A DNA stretch of 64,000 bases from Microbacteriaceae bacterium MWH-Ta3 (GTDB lineage: Bacteria > Actinomycetota > Actinomycetes > Actinomycetales > Microbacteriaceae). Position numbers and translations under genes: made by a program. Positions within the stretch are counted from its first letter, which is position 1; each line of letters begins with the position of its first letter. Where the stretch lies: the NCBI GenBank assembly GCA_003053925.1, contig QBKD01000001.1, positions 620,001 through 684,000 of the forward strand, written 5' to 3'. Shown here piece after piece: positions 33,310 through 43,051 of the stretch. The notes beneath the pieces are model-generated. The model was not told where the DNA came from. It worked only from the letters and a program-made list of their open reading frames with translations, and did no database searches.

Positions 33310-35564
33310 ACCGACGGTGCGGTGGCGCCCGACGCGCGACGGGGTGTGAGGCGGAAACCGTTCAAACGCGTTGAGTTCAACACCACGAACACCGACGAGA
33401 ACGCCATGGCGAGACCCGCAATGACGGGACTGAGCAGCCCCGCGAGCGCGATGGGAATGGCGACGACGTTGTACCCAAACGCCCACACAAGGTTGCTGCG
33501 GATCGTGCCCAGCGTGCGACGTGACAGGCGAATGGCATCGACCACCAGCAGCAGATCTCCCGATACAACAGTGATATCGCTGGCCTCTCGGGCAACATCG
33601 GTGCCCTGACCCATGGCAATACCCAAATCCGCGGCAGCAAGCGCCGCGGCATCGTTCACGCCGTCGCCCACCATGGCCACAACCTCGCCCGCGGCCTGCA
33701 GGGACTGCACGACATCGAGCTTGTCGCCGGGCGAGACGTTCGCATACACCTTGGCAATGCCCACCGCGTTTGCCACAGAAGTTGCAACCGATTCGTTGTC
33801 GCCGGTCAACAGAATGGGCGTGAGTCCCGCGGCCACCAGTCCGCGAACGGCCTCGACTGTCGTGGGCTTGACGGTGTCGGCAAGCGAAATAAACCCGTGA
33901 AGTTCGGTGTCGCGCGACACGGCGACGACGGTAAAGCCATGACGAACCAGGGTGGCGAATCGCTCGCGATCAGTGTCGTTAACGTGAACACCCGCCTCGA
34001 TCAACCAGTCGAGCTTGCCGACCCGAATGATGTGCCCCTCGACGATTCCCGAGATTCCGCGCCCCACCGCGGGGACCGTGTCCGAGGCGACGGGTGCGTC
34101 GATGCCGCGAATCTTCGCCTCGCGGACGATTGCCGCGGCCAGAGGATGTTCGCTGGCGCGTTCGAGTGCGACCGCGTCACGAAGGACCGATTCGGCTGTG
34201 CCCACGAGCGGATCGATTTCGCCCACAGAAAGCCGACCGGTTGTGAGTGTTCCTGTTTTGTCCAAGACCACGGTGGTGATGCGTCGGGTGTTCTCTAGGG
34301 CGTCTGTGCCACGAATCAGGATTCCGAACTTCGCCCCCACTCCCGTGCCCACCAACAGTGCCATCGGTGTGGCAAGTCCCAGCGCGCACGGGCAGGCAAT
34401 AACCAGCGTGGCCACCGCTACCTGCATGGCCGTGGAGACTTCGGCGGTGGCAGCCCACCAGCCCGCAAATCCCAGCACCGCCAGCACAATGACTGCGGGC
34501 ACAAAGATGGCCGACACCCGATCGGCAAGGTGCTGAATCTTGGCCTTACCCGCCTGCGCTTCTTCCACCATCCGTGTCATGCGCGCCAGTTCGGATTCCG
34601 AGCCCACGCCCGTTGCGGTCACGACAATCTGGCCGCCCACCACGATTGTTCCGCCGACGACCTTCGACCCCACCCCAACCTCGACGGGTACGCTTTCGCC
34701 CGTCACCATGCTGGCGTCCACCGTGCTAGCACCAGATTCGACGACGCCGTCGGCGGCGATAATGGCACCCGGCTTCACAACAAAGCGGTCACCCGCCGCG
34801 AGCGCCGCGATGGGAACGGTCACTTCGCGGTCGCCCATGAGCAACACCACATCCGTGGCACCCAGTCGCATGAGCGCGCGCAACGCACGCCGAGCATCGC
34901 GTTTGGACACTGCCTCGAGATATCGTCCCGCCAATAGGAACAGAGTCACGGCGGCGGCCGACTCGAAATACAAAGCGTGGTCACTGCCCACGCTGCCGAA
35001 CAGCGGCATATCCATGTGCATGCCCGTCATGCCCGCAGGCGTGAACAACAGCGCCCACACCGACCACAGGTAGGCAACGCCCACACCTAGCGACACCAGC
35101 GTGTCCATGTTGGTCGCGCCGTGGCGCGCATTCTTGAGTGCGGCACTGTGGAACGGCCAGGCCGCCCAGGTAGCAAGGGGCGTCGTCAGGTTCAACGCGG
35201 TCCACTGCCAGCCATCAAACTGCAGTGCGGGGATCATGGACATCAGAATCACGGGGATACCCAACACGGCCGAGACAATCACGCGCCAGCGCAGCGATTT
35301 CATGTCGTCGCTGATGGGTTCGTCGTCCGCGGCGTCCGGCACAGGAGCGGAATCGTCCACGACCACGGCGCCATATCCCACACGCTTCACGGCATCAATC
35401 AGGTGGGTGGCATCAATCACGCCATCGAGGTTCACCGTTGCGCGCTCGGTCGCAAAGTTCACGGTCGCATGAGCACCCTCGACACCGTTCAGCGATGTCT
35501 CGATTCGGCCGGCGCACGTGGCGCAGGTCATCCCCGTAAGCGACAGCGTGACGATCGATGACAT
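33306..35564 (-). CDS. copA: Copper-exporting P1B-type ATPase CopA
   Basis: A 752-residue pump. An N-terminal heavy-metal domain carries GMTCATCAGRIE, followed by eight membrane helices with CPCALGLATPMALL in the ion path. DKTGTLTTGR is the phosphorylation site, SEHPLAAAIV the nucleotide-binding HP motif and VGDGVNDAAALAAADLGIAMG the hinge. CPC with one CxxC domain is the Cu+ class. It overlaps the HAD gene end by 4 bp (convergent) and lies 10 bp after the copper chaperone gene. Confidence 0.95.
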   Translation of the reverse strand: MSSIVTLSLTGMTCATCAGRIETSLNGVEGAHATVNFATERATVNLDGVIDATHLIDAVKRVGYGAVVVDDSAPVPDAADDEPISDDMKSLRWRVIVSAVLGIPVILMSMIPALQFDGWQWTALNLTTPLATWAAWPFHSAALKNARHGATNMDTLVSLGVGVAYLWSVWALLFTPAGMTGMHMDMPLFGSVGSDHALYFESAAAVTLFLLAGRYLEAVSKRDARRALRALMRLGATDVVLLMGDREVTVPIAALAAGDRFVVKPGAIIAADGVVESGASTVDASMVTGESVPVEVGVGSKVVGGTIVVGGQIVVTATGVGSESELARMTRMVEEAQAGKAKIQHLADRVSAIFVPAVIVLAVLGFAGWWAATAEVSTAMQVAVATLVIACPCALGLATPMALLVGTGVGAKFGILIRGTDALENTRRITTVVLDKTGTLTTGRLSVGEIDPLVGTAESVLRDAVALERASEHPLAAAIVREAKIRGIDAPVASDTVPAVGRGISGIVEGHIIRVGKLDWLIEAGVHVNDTDRERFATLVRHGFTVVAVSRDTELHGFISLADTVKPTTVEAVRGLVAAGLTPILLTGDNESVATSVANAVGIAKVYANVSPGDKLDVVQSLQAAGEVVAMVGDGVNDAAALAAADLGIAMGQGTDVAREASDITVVSGDLLLVVDAIRLSRRTLGTIRSNLVWAFGYNVVAIPIALAGLLSPVIAGLAMAFSSVFVVLNSTRLNGFRLTPRRASGATAPSV

Positions 35565-35574
35565 GATCGCGCGC

Positions 35575-35787
35575 CTAGTCGGTGACGGAATAGCCGGCGG
35601 CAGTAATCGCGGCGGTCACATCTGCGGCCTGCGCCTCGTCACCATCAACATGAACCGTCGAGGTGCCGTGGGGAACCAGATCAATGGACACGGCACTGAC
35701 ACCCGGAACGGCGGCAACCGCCTTGGTCACCGTCATCACGCAGTGGTTGCAGGTCAAACCCTGGACGTGCAAATTCGTTGTGCTCAT
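35575..35787 (-). CDS. copZ: Copper chaperone, heavy-metal-associated domain (CopZ-like)
   Basis: A 70-residue ferredoxin-like metal carrier with GLTCNHCVMTVTKAV (CxxC, Cu+ ligands). It passes copper to the CopA pump encoded next. GAGAGGA precedes the ATG. No CsoR or CueR regulator gene or obvious CsoR palindrome is visible in the 82-bp upstream gap. Confidence 0.92.
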   Translation of the reverse strand: MSTTNLHVQGLTCNHCVMTVTKAVAAVPGVSAVSIDLVPHGTSTVHVDGDEAQAADVTAAITAAGYSVTD

Positions 35788-35869
35788 GTGTTTATCCTCT
35801 CACCGCACCAACCACCACGCGCCGCCAGATATTCCCGCGGCAGTACGCTAATCGCAGGAGGCGCCAACG

Positions 35870-37366
35870 ATGACACGAACCCCCGCAACACGCGAAGTCC
35901 TTTCCCCGATTGACGGCCGTTCATTGGGCCCGGTTGCCCTCATGAGTGCCAATGATGTACGTGAGGTTGTCGCCGAGGCGCGGGCCGCCCAGTCCGCGTG
36001 GGCCGCAGTCTCTGTGGCCGACAAGGCTCGGATTGCCCTGCGGTTCCACGATCTGGTTCTGGAACACCAGCGCGACATCCTCGATGTGGCGCAAGCCGAA
36101 ACAGGCAAGGCGCGATACGCGGCGTTCGAAGAACTGGCCGATGCCGCGGGCGTGGCACGCTACTACGCTCGCGTCGCACCGCGCACCCTTCGCTCGTCGC
36201 GTCGACGAGGCGCGTTCCCGCTGATCACGCGCACCCGCGTGCACCACCGACCGCGCGGCGTCGTTGCGGTGGTGGCTCCGTGGAACTACCCCATCAGCAT
36301 GCCCATCGGCGACACGATTCCCGCGCTGTTGGCGGGAAATGTAGTTGTCGTCAAGCCCGACCTTCAGACCGCGCGCACCGCACATGTGATTATCGACCTG
36401 CTGTATCAGGCGGGTGTGCCGCGGAACGTGGTGCGCATCGTCACCGGCGAGGTGTCGCAGATTGGCACGCCGCTAATTGAGTCGGTCGACTTTGTGATGT
36501 TCACCGGTTCGACCGCCAGCGGCCGCAGGGTTGCCGAGGAGTGCGGCCGACTCTTGACCCCCGTGTCGCTGGAACTGGGCGGCAAAAATCCCATGATCGT
36601 GCTGGGCGATGCCGATATCGCGACGGCCGCAGCGGGCGCTGTACGTGCCTCGTTCGCGAACGCCGGCCAACTGTGTATGTCGATGGAACGCATTTATGTG
36701 CACGAATCGATCGTCGATGCATTCACCGCGGAATTTGCGGCACAGTCCGCGGCCGTCACGGTGGGAGTGGGGTTGGACTGGAATTCCGAAATGGGGTCGT
36801 TGATTTCGCAGAATCAGGTGGGAACATTCCTTCGCCACGTCACCGACGCCACCGACCGTGGTGCACGGATTGTGTCGGGCGGGCGGCATCGGCCCGACAT
36901 CGGCCCCTTCGTCGTCGAACCCACAATCCTGCGCGGTGTCACCACCGACATGGAGTGCGCGCGCACGGAAACCTTTGGTCCGTTGGTCAGTGTGTATGAA
37001 TTCCGCACCGACGACGAGGCCGTCGCACTGGCGAACGATTCCGAATACGGCCTGAACGCCTCGGTGTGGGGAGAACCCCGGCACGCCACGCGCGTTGCCG
37101 CACGCATTCACTGCGGAACGGTCAATGTGAACGAGGGCTACGGCGCGGCATGGGCATCGTACGACGCCCCGATGGGCGGCATGAAAGCCAGCGGTTTGGG
37201 ACGGCGCCACGGAACCGAAGGGTTGCTGAAATACACCGAGGCGCAAACCCTCGCCGTGCACAGTGTGATGCCCATCGGACCCGCGGCCGGCGCCTCGCAC
37301 GAATCTCACGCCCGTTTCCTCACCGCAGCGCTGCGCATCATGCGCAGGCTTCCGTTTCTTCGTTAG
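35870..37366 (+). CDS. Aldehyde dehydrogenase (succinate-semialdehyde-dehydrogenase-like)
   Basis: A 498-residue NAD(P)+-dependent enzyme. PWNYPISMPIGDTIPALLAGNVVVVKPD, FTGSTASGRRVAEECGRLLTPVSLELGGKNPMIV (general-base Glu) and FANAGQLCMSMERIYV (catalytic Cys) are intact, as is ETFGPLVSVYEF. It resembles the GabD2/SSADH subgroup, but the substrate is not certain. AGGAGG lies before the ATG. An SDR follows 12 bp later; the pair may handle an alcohol/aldehyde/acid series (inference). Confidence 0.92.
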   Translation: MTRTPATREVLSPIDGRSLGPVALMSANDVREVVAEARAAQSAWAAVSVADKARIALRFHDLVLEHQRDILDVAQAETGKARYAAFEELADAAGVARYYARVAPRTLRSSRRRGAFPLITRTRVHHRPRGVVAVVAPWNYPISMPIGDTIPALLAGNVVVVKPDLQTARTAHVIIDLLYQAGVPRNVVRIVTGEVSQIGTPLIESVDFVMFTGSTASGRRVAEECGRLLTPVSLELGGKNPMIVLGDADIATAAAGAVRASFANAGQLCMSMERIYVHESIVDAFTAEFAAQSAAVTVGVGLDWNSEMGSLISQNQVGTFLRHVTDATDRGARIVSGGRHRPDIGPFVVEPTILRGVTTDMECARTETFGPLVSVYEFRTDDEAVALANDSEYGLNASVWGEPRHATRVAARIHCGTVNVNEGYGAAWASYDAPMGGMKASGLGRRHGTEGLLKYTEAQTLAVHSVMPIGPAAGASHESHARFLTAALRIMRRLPFLR

Positions 37367-37378
37367 GACACGTTGACC

Positions 37379-38206
37379 ATGTCAGGAATTGATTTTGCTG
37401 AATCGACCGTGCTGATCACGGGCGGCGGCTCGGGTATCGGTCGGCTGATGGCGTTCCGTGCTGCCGAACGCGGCGCCCGCATTGTCATTTGGGATATCGA
37501 TTCGGCGGCAGGTCACGCGGTTGTCGCGGAACTGACCGAGGCCGGATTCGAGGCCACCTCGATGGCGGTAAATGTGTCCGATCACGATGCGGTGACTTCC
37601 GCTGCGCACTCCGTGACCACCCGATTTGGCGGCGTGGATGTGCTAATCAACAACGCGGGCGTTGTGAACGGCTTGCCCGTTTTGGAGGGCACGCCCGAGG
37701 GCATTCGTCGCACCTTCGAGGTGAATGTCTTGGCGCACTACTGGACAACGCGGGCTTTTCTGCCGGGGATGCTCGAGCGCAACCGCGGCCGCATCGTCAC
37801 GATTGCGAGCGCCTCCGGGCTTGTCGGTGTGTCCAAACTGACCGACTATTCCGCCAGCAAGCACGCGGTAATCGGGTTCACCGAGTCGCTGCGGAACGAG
37901 CTGCGGGGGCAAGGTTCCGCGGTGTCCACCCTGACGGTCAACCCGTTTTACATCTCCACCGGCCTGTTCGATGGCGTGAAAACGCGGGTGCCGTGGCTGC
38001 TGCCCATCCTGAAGCCCGAGCCCGTTGCGCGGCGCATCATCGCGGCGATTGGTTCCGGCCGTCAGGTGCTGAACCTGCCCGGGATTGTGGGCATCGTTCC
38101 CGTGCTGCGCTTCCTGCCCACGCGCCTGTTCGATGCAACGGCCGATCTGCTGGGCGTCAATCAGACGATGGCTGACTTTCGAGGGCGCGCACATACGCCT
38201 CGATGA
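37379..38206 (+). CDS. SDR family dehydrogenase, RDH10/DHRS-like
   Basis: A 275-residue protein with ITGGGSGIGRLMAFRAAERGARIVIWDID (coenzyme site ending in Asp, suggesting NAD+), INNAGVVNG, catalytic Ser in IASASGLVGV and YSASKHAVIGFTESL. It resembles the SDR family of retinol/long-chain-alcohol dehydrogenases. ATG 37379 is used, with TAGGA upstream. Its last 50 bp overlap the 3' end of the methyltransferase gene on the other strand. Confidence 0.88.
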   Translation: MSGIDFAESTVLITGGGSGIGRLMAFRAAERGARIVIWDIDSAAGHAVVAELTEAGFEATSMAVNVSDHDAVTSAAHSVTTRFGGVDVLINNAGVVNGLPVLEGTPEGIRRTFEVNVLAHYWTTRAFLPGMLERNRGRIVTIASASGLVGVSKLTDYSASKHAVIGFTESLRNELRGQGSAVSTLTVNPFYISTGLFDGVKTRVPWLLPILKPEPVARRIIAAIGSGRQVLNLPGIVGIVPVLRFLPTRLFDATADLLGVNQTMADFRGRAHTPR

Positions 38207-39011
38207 TGTCGCGCTTGGACAGGCTGGTGTGGGCGGTGTTCATGCGTTCAAGGCCAGAAAAATCCAGGCGCTCGAACACTTGGCGCACACCGGGAACGGT
38301 TCCCCGCACAAACCAGTGACTTCCCTTGGTCACGGTGTCCACGTCTTTCGGCGCAAAGTTGGCGCCGACCTGGGCGATGGCAAAGTCAAAGTCGCGGCGC
38401 AGCGCCTCGCGTTCCATGTCGGTTGTACGGGACAGATGCGCGTGCTTCATCACCAGATCGGGGTGGTTCGTGGTGGCGACGGTACGTTCACGGAGCGTGT
38501 CGCGGCGCTCCCAGATTTGGAACACCGTGTTGACCATCGTTTCGTCTCCGCCCACCAGGTAACGGCCGGGAATGTCCACCGATTCAACCAGGTGAAATTC
38601 CCGAGGGACGCGGTCGCGGAATGTGTACTTGTTGAAACTCATGGGCAAAATGAACGCCAGCACGTCGGCAAAGCGTGCGGCAGCGGCAATGAACTCCATC
38701 GCCATCTTTGCGCGCGCACCAAACGGTGGATTCCCGATCACCAAGGCGCGATGCGATTCCGGTGCTTGCCACGATAGAAAATCGGCGCGCACAATGTCGT
38801 CCGATTGGGGGTCGATGTCGAGGGCGATTGCCGAATTCGGCAATAGTGCAGCAAATGACCCGTCGCCCGCGCTGGGCTCAACGATGAGATCAAACGAACT
38901 CAGCGGATACAGCGCGGCAAGGCGGTCCACGCACTGGCGCGCCACATCGTTGGGGGTGAAGTACTGCTCGTTCCCCACGATGCGCTTCACAGCGAGACCA
39001 TCCTTCGACAT
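38157..39011 (-). CDS. DNA methyltransferase-like protein (NPPF type), solitary
   Basis: A 284-residue Rossmann methyltransferase. It has a Type-I-like lead NEQYFTPNDVARQCVDRL, the SAM-binding motif IVEPSAGDGSFAALL and the catalytic motif IGNPPFGARAKMAMEF (N6-adenine or N4-cytosine amino-MTase class). Part of the middle region (ILPMSFNKYTFRDRV) is common in phage and Type IIG-like MTases. No restriction enzyme or specificity subunit is adjacent. It could methylate DNA as an orphan enzyme or modify another base-containing substrate. It begins just downstream of tRNA-Leu. Confidence 0.82.
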   Translation of the reverse strand: MSKDGLAVKRIVGNEQYFTPNDVARQCVDRLAALYPLSSFDLIVEPSAGDGSFAALLPNSAIALDIDPQSDDIVRADFLSWQAPESHRALVIGNPPFGARAKMAMEFIAAAARFADVLAFILPMSFNKYTFRDRVPREFHLVESVDIPGRYLVGGDETMVNTVFQIWERRDTLRERTVATTNHPDLVMKHAHLSRTTDMEREALRRDFDFAIAQVGANFAPKDVDTVTKGSHWFVRGTVPGVRQVFERLDFSGLERMNTAHTSLSKRDIIEAYVRALESQPSSD

Positions 39012-39044
39012 CCGAACCCGGATCGAACCTGAATTTCCCTACTG

Positions 39045-39127
39045 TGCGCGAGGGGGGACTTGAACCCCCACGCCCTTGCGGGCACTGGCACCTGAAGCCA
39101 GCGCGTCTGCCATTCCGCCACTCGCGC
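39045..39127 (-). tRNA. tRNA-Leu (anticodon CAG)
   Basis: A class II cloverleaf: acceptor GCGCGAG/CTCGCGC, D-arm with GGCGGAATGGCAGACGC, anticodon stem CTGGC/GCCAG with loop TTCAGGT (CAG), variable arm TGCCCGCAAGGGCG and T-arm GGGGGTTCAAGTCCCCC. CCA is not encoded. Confidence 0.95.
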
Positions 39128-39251
39128 GCGATGCCGAAGCATCTCGTCGAGGCTATCACATTATTGCTGGGCCTTCGAGCGCCCTCCCTCGGCACCATGG
39201 GCGGGCGGGTAGACTGACGGGAGCACAAATAGTGTTGCGGCAGGGGTGATG

Positions 39252-39929
39252 ATGGGCCTACTCGACAACGTAGAGCGCGGTTTAGAGCGCATCGTTGGTG
39301 GCGCGTTCGCCAAGACCTTCAAGAGCGGCGTTCAGCCAATCGAGGTTGTCGCCGCCCTCAAACGCGAGATGGATACGCGCGCCGTGATCGTGTCGCGTGA
39401 CCGCATTCTGGCACCGCACACCTATTCGGTGGGCTTACACCCGTCCGACCACGCACGTCTTTCGGCACACGGCCCCGCTCTTGTCAGCGAATTGGTCGCC
39501 GCCGTTCGTGATTACGCCAACCGCCAGCGCTACGCCTTTGCGGGACCCGTCACCGTGGCACTCGCGGCCCAGGCAGGAATCACCGAGGGTGTCATCACCG
39601 TCACCAGCGTGGCCAGCGACCCGTCCACGGGTTGGCAAGCAGCGGTGGAAATCGACGGCACCCTGATTCCTCTCAAGGTGGGCGAAACGGTTTTGGGTCG
39701 CGGGACCACCGCAGGTATCACCGTAAACGATCCCGGCGCCTCGCGGAATCACGCCCGAATCGTGTGGAACGGCACAAAGGCCGGCCTCGAAGACTTGAAG
39801 TCCACCAACGGGACGCTGCTGAACGGCCGTACCGTCACGCTGAGTCCGCTGGAACAGGGCGACATCATCGATATTGGATCCGTGCGCATGGTCTTTCGCG
39901 TGGTCCCCGGACCAGGAGCAAACCTGTGA
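39252..39929 (+). CDS. fhaA: FHA domain protein FhaA (DUF3662 + FHA)
   Basis: A 225-residue protein. Residues 1-120 are the DUF3662 domain (GLERIVGGAFAKTFKSGVQPIEVVAALKREMD), and residues 140-225 an FHA domain with LGRGTTAGITV, SRNHARIVW and LKSTNGTLLNGR, which binds phospho-Thr. In mycobacteria FhaA binds phosphorylated pseudokinase MviN and regulates peptidoglycan synthesis. Short linker compared with mycobacterial FhaA. ATG 39252 has AGGGG 5 nt before it; an in-frame GTG at 39246 is the alternative. First gene of the seven-gene kinase/division operon. Confidence 0.9.
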   Translation: MGLLDNVERGLERIVGGAFAKTFKSGVQPIEVVAALKREMDTRAVIVSRDRILAPHTYSVGLHPSDHARLSAHGPALVSELVAAVRDYANRQRYAFAGPVTVALAAQAGITEGVITVTSVASDPSTGWQAAVEIDGTLIPLKVGETVLGRGTTAGITVNDPGASRNHARIVWNGTKAGLEDLKSTNGTLLNGRTVTLSPLEQGDIIDIGSVRMVFRVVPGPGANL

Positions 39930-40432
39930 GTGAACTGACTCTTTTCATTCTGCGTTTCGGCTTCCTTGCCGTCCTGTGGATCTTTGTGTTTGTCATCGTG
40001 TACGCCCTGCGCAGCGACCTGTTTGGCCACTATGTTCGCCGAGGCGCGGACACCGGCCGTGACCGTGGCGATGTCGTTCTTAATAACGAAGCCGCGGGGA
40101 CTGCGTTCATTCCGCCCGCACCCACGGCGCCCACCGAAGATCCCGCACGCACGCTGTTGATTGTTGCTGGCGCACGCGAGGGCCTGGAAATCCCCCTGGA
40201 GTCTGACCAGCTCACCATTGGTCGCAGTGCGCAGTCCGGCCTCGTTATTCGCGACGAATACACCTCGACCAACCACGCGCGCCTGCAGCTGTGGAATGGT
40301 GGCTGGGTCATTCAGGACCTCGAATCCACCAACGGCACCTTTGTGAATAACCAGCGCGTGAGCGTGCCCACCCCGGTGCCGCCCTATGTGCCGGTCTCGA
40401 TCGGTTCGACAATTTTCGAGCTGAGGCCGTAA
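39926..40432 (+). CDS. fhaB: FHA domain membrane protein FhaB (FipA-like)
   Basis: A 168-residue protein with one N-terminal membrane helix (LTLFILRFGFLAVLWIFVFVIVYALRS), a short linker and a cytoplasmic FHA domain: TIGRSAQSGLVI, STNHARLQLW and LESTNGTFVNNQRV. It docks phosphorylated division or wall proteins at the membrane. GTG overlaps the fhaA stop by 4 bp, and its stop overlaps pstP by 1 bp. Confidence 0.93.
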   Translation: MSELTLFILRFGFLAVLWIFVFVIVYALRSDLFGHYVRRGADTGRDRGDVVLNNEAAGTAFIPPAPTAPTEDPARTLLIVAGAREGLEIPLESDQLTIGRSAQSGLVIRDEYTSTNHARLQLWNGGWVIQDLESTNGTFVNNQRVSVPTPVPPYVPVSIGSTIFELRP

Positions 40433-41679
40433 TGGACGCCCGCCTGCTGTCGGCGGCCGGAAGCCACGTCGGACGCGTTCGCGCCAGCAACCAGGACTCT
40501 GGTTACGCCGGCACGCACCTGTTCATGGTGGCCGACGGAATGGGCGGCCATGCGGGTGGTGATGTCGCCAGTTCGCTGGCAACGCAGGCCGTGACCGCCG
40601 TCGCCGATGAACTGTTTGACTCGCCGGAAACCGCCCAGCACGAACTGGTCAATGCCATCATCGCGGGGTCCAGCGAACTGTCGGAAGCGGTGCGCGAACA
40701 CCCAGAGCTTGCGGGCATGGGCACCACGGTCAGTGCCATGGTGCGCCACGGCAACAAGATGGTAATCGCCCACATCGGCGACTCGCGCATTTACCTGCTG
40801 CGTGACGGCGTACTCGATCAGATTACGACCGACCACACCTTCGTGCAGCGCCTGGTCGAAACCGGCCGCATCACCGCGGACGAAGCACTCGTGCACCCCC
40901 GCCGCAATGTACTGATGCGCGTGTTGGGTGATTTCGAAAACGCGCCCATCATCGATTCGACGATTCTCGACACCCAGCCGGGCGACCGTTGGCTGCTGTG
41001 TTCGGACGGCCTCTGTGGATACGTTCCCGAAAACACCATCGCGCGGATCATGCTGGAACATCCCGATGCTGGCGAGGCCACCACCGCACTGATTCAGGCG
41101 GCCCTCGACCGCGGCGCTCCCGATAACGTGACCGTCGTCATTGTCGGCGTGACGGAAACGGCCATCAGTGCGGTTCCCAAGCCAATCCTGGTGGGTTCCG
41201 CGTCGCTGCCGCTGACGTTCAGCACCGAACCGCGCCGCACCACCCAGCGCATTTCCACCCGTTTCTTTCAGCCTCGGAGCGTTCCCGTCGAGGCCACCGA
41301 AACGTTCGAGGCGGACGAAAACTACCTGGACAAGGTCATCGCCGAAGACCGCAAGCGTGCGATTCGACGCCGCATTCTGTGGGCCGTGTGGGTGAGCGTG
41401 CCCATCGCGCTCCTGGGTGTGTTGGCCGCCTATGCCTATCAATGGACCCAGGAACAGTTTTACATCGGAGCCGACGAAGACACGGTGGTGATTTACCAGG
41501 GAGTGCAGCAGGGCATTGGGTCCATCCCGTTGTCCACCGTTCATACGGACACGGGCATTCGCCTTGATTCGCTGCCCGATTACGTTCGCGTCTCGGTGAT
41601 TCACACCATCAATGTGGCCGACCTCAATGAAGCCCGATCGGTAGTCGAAAGGATTGCGAATGTCGCCGTCAACGACTGA
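40432..41679 (+). CDS. pstP: PP2C-type Ser/Thr phosphatase PstP
   Basis: A 415-residue protein. Residues 1-240 are the PPM/PP2C domain: VRASNQDSGYAG, FMVADGMGGHAGGDVAS (metal-binding Asp/Gly), HIGDSRIYLLRDGVLDQITTDH, LLCSDGLCGYV and GAPDNVTVVIV. One membrane helix (about 310-335) follows, then an extracytoplasmic domain. It reverses phosphorylation by PknA and PknB. It overlaps rodA by 20 bp. Confidence 0.95.
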   Translation: MDARLLSAAGSHVGRVRASNQDSGYAGTHLFMVADGMGGHAGGDVASSLATQAVTAVADELFDSPETAQHELVNAIIAGSSELSEAVREHPELAGMGTTVSAMVRHGNKMVIAHIGDSRIYLLRDGVLDQITTDHTFVQRLVETGRITADEALVHPRRNVLMRVLGDFENAPIIDSTILDTQPGDRWLLCSDGLCGYVPENTIARIMLEHPDAGEATTALIQAALDRGAPDNVTVVIVGVTETAISAVPKPILVGSASLPLTFSTEPRRTTQRISTRFFQPRSVPVEATETFEADENYLDKVIAEDRKRAIRRRILWAVWVSVPIALLGVLAAYAYQWTQEQFYIGADEDTVVIYQGVQQGIGSIPLSTVHTDTGIRLDSLPDYVRVSVIHTINVADLNEARSVVERIANVAVND

Positions 41680-43051
41680 CCATCACCAGACGATCACCGA
41701 ACAGCTGATCCTGCGCTTGCGAATCCCCACAAAGATTCGTAACCTCGAGGCGGCACTCATCGTGTTCGCCATGCTCATCAACGCGGCCGCCATCGCTCTG
41801 GTCGATCTGGGTGCCACCGGGTCTTTGGACATCAGCATTCTGGGATTCATCGGCGGCCTGGGCGCCATCGTCATGACGATGCACATTGCTCAGCGCTTTG
41901 TCGCGCGCGACGCAGACCCTCTCATTTTGCCCATCGTGACCCTGCTGAACGGCCTGGGCATTGCGATGATTCACCGCCTCGATATTGCCCAAGGTTTGAC
42001 AGGTTGGCAAGCGAACGCCAGCCGTCAGATGGTGTGGACCGCCATCGCGATGGTGATTGCTCTGGTCGTCATCGTGGTGGTGCGCAATCACCGGTCCTTG
42101 CAGCGCTACCGCTACGTGTGGATGCTTGTGGGCGTTGTGCTGTTGATCATGCCCCTGATCCCCGGCATCGGTGTCACGATCAGCGGCGCGCGCCTGTGGG
42201 TGGATTTGGGATTTGTGTCCTTCCAGCCCGGTGAAATCGCGAAGATTGCGCTGGCACTGTTCTTTGCCGGCTATCTGGTGACGGCACGCGATTCACTGTC
42301 GGCGGTGGGCACCACGTTCCTGGGAGTTCGCTGGCCACGTGGCCGAGACCTCGGGCCCATCATCATCGTCTGGCTTGTCGCAATGTTGGTGCTCATTTTC
42401 CAACATGACCTCGGCACGTCGCTGTTGTACTTCGGCCTGTTCCTTGTTCTTATGTATGTTTCCACCGGTCGTGCCATCTGGTTTGTTGTGGGTGGCAGCC
42501 TTTTCGGTGCCGGTGCGTTTATCGCCAGCTTCTGGCTGGATTATGTGAAGGGCCGTTTCGACGGCTGGCTGGATTCCTTTAACCCCGTGATTTACGACGC
42601 GCTCGGCGGAAGCTACCAGTTGGTTCAGGGGCTGTTCGGTATGGCCTCCGGCGGTGTCATTGGCGCGGGACTCGGCGCGGGCCGTCCGTACATCGTGCCG
42701 CTGGCCGAATCGGACTACATCATGGCCAGTATCGGCGAGGAACTCGGGCTTGTCGGCGTCTTTGCCATTCTGTGTCTGTACCTGCTGTTTGTTTCGCGGG
42801 GTCTGCGTATCGGCTTCAACGGCTCGGATGATTTTGGGCGACTGCTGGCCGTTGGACTCACCTTCGTGATTGCACTGCAGGTGTTTGTTGTGGTGGGTGG
42901 TGTCACTCGTGTGATTCCGGTGACGGGTTTGACCACTCCATTCCTTGCCGCTGGTGGTTCGTCTCTTGTGGCCAACTGGATTATCGTGGCGCTGTTATTG
43001 CGATTGTCCGACACTGTGCGGCACCAGAACCAGGCGGGTGATCTGCAGTGA
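41660..43051 (+). CDS. rodA: SEDS peptidoglycan glycosyltransferase RodA/FtsW
   Basis: A 463-residue, about 12-helix protein. FQPGEIAKIALALFFAGYLV and PRGRDLGPIIIVWLVAMLVLIFQHDLGTSLLYFGLFLVLMYV carry the SEDS catalytic Asp region, followed by the conserved IMASIGEELGLVG and FLAAGGSSLVANWI. It polymerises lipid II with the partner PbpA encoded next. ATG 41660 is preferred, with AAAGGA 6 nt upstream. Overlaps pbpA by 4 bp. Confidence 0.94.
   Translation: MSPSTTDHHQTITEQLILRLRIPTKIRNLEAALIVFAMLINAAAIALVDLGATGSLDISILGFIGGLGAIVMTMHIAQRFVARDADPLILPIVTLLNGLGIAMIHRLDIAQGLTGWQANASRQMVWTAIAMVIALVVIVVVRNHRSLQRYRYVWMLVGVVLLIMPLIPGIGVTISGARLWVDLGFVSFQPGEIAKIALALFFAGYLVTARDSLSAVGTTFLGVRWPRGRDLGPIIIVWLVAMLVLIFQHDLGTSLLYFGLFLVLMYVSTGRAIWFVVGGSLFGAGAFIASFWLDYVKGRFDGWLDSFNPVIYDALGGSYQLVQGLFGMASGGVIGAGLGAGRPYIVPLAESDYIMASIGEELGLVGVFAILCLYLLFVSRGLRIGFNGSDDFGRLLAVGLTFVIALQVFVVVGGVTRVIPVTGLTTPFLAAGGSSLVANWIIVALLLRLSDTVRHQNQAGDLQ

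Noticed and set aside
40384-41604. Long minus-strand frame opposite pstP
   Set aside because: Antisense shadow of a clear PP2C gene; no motifs.
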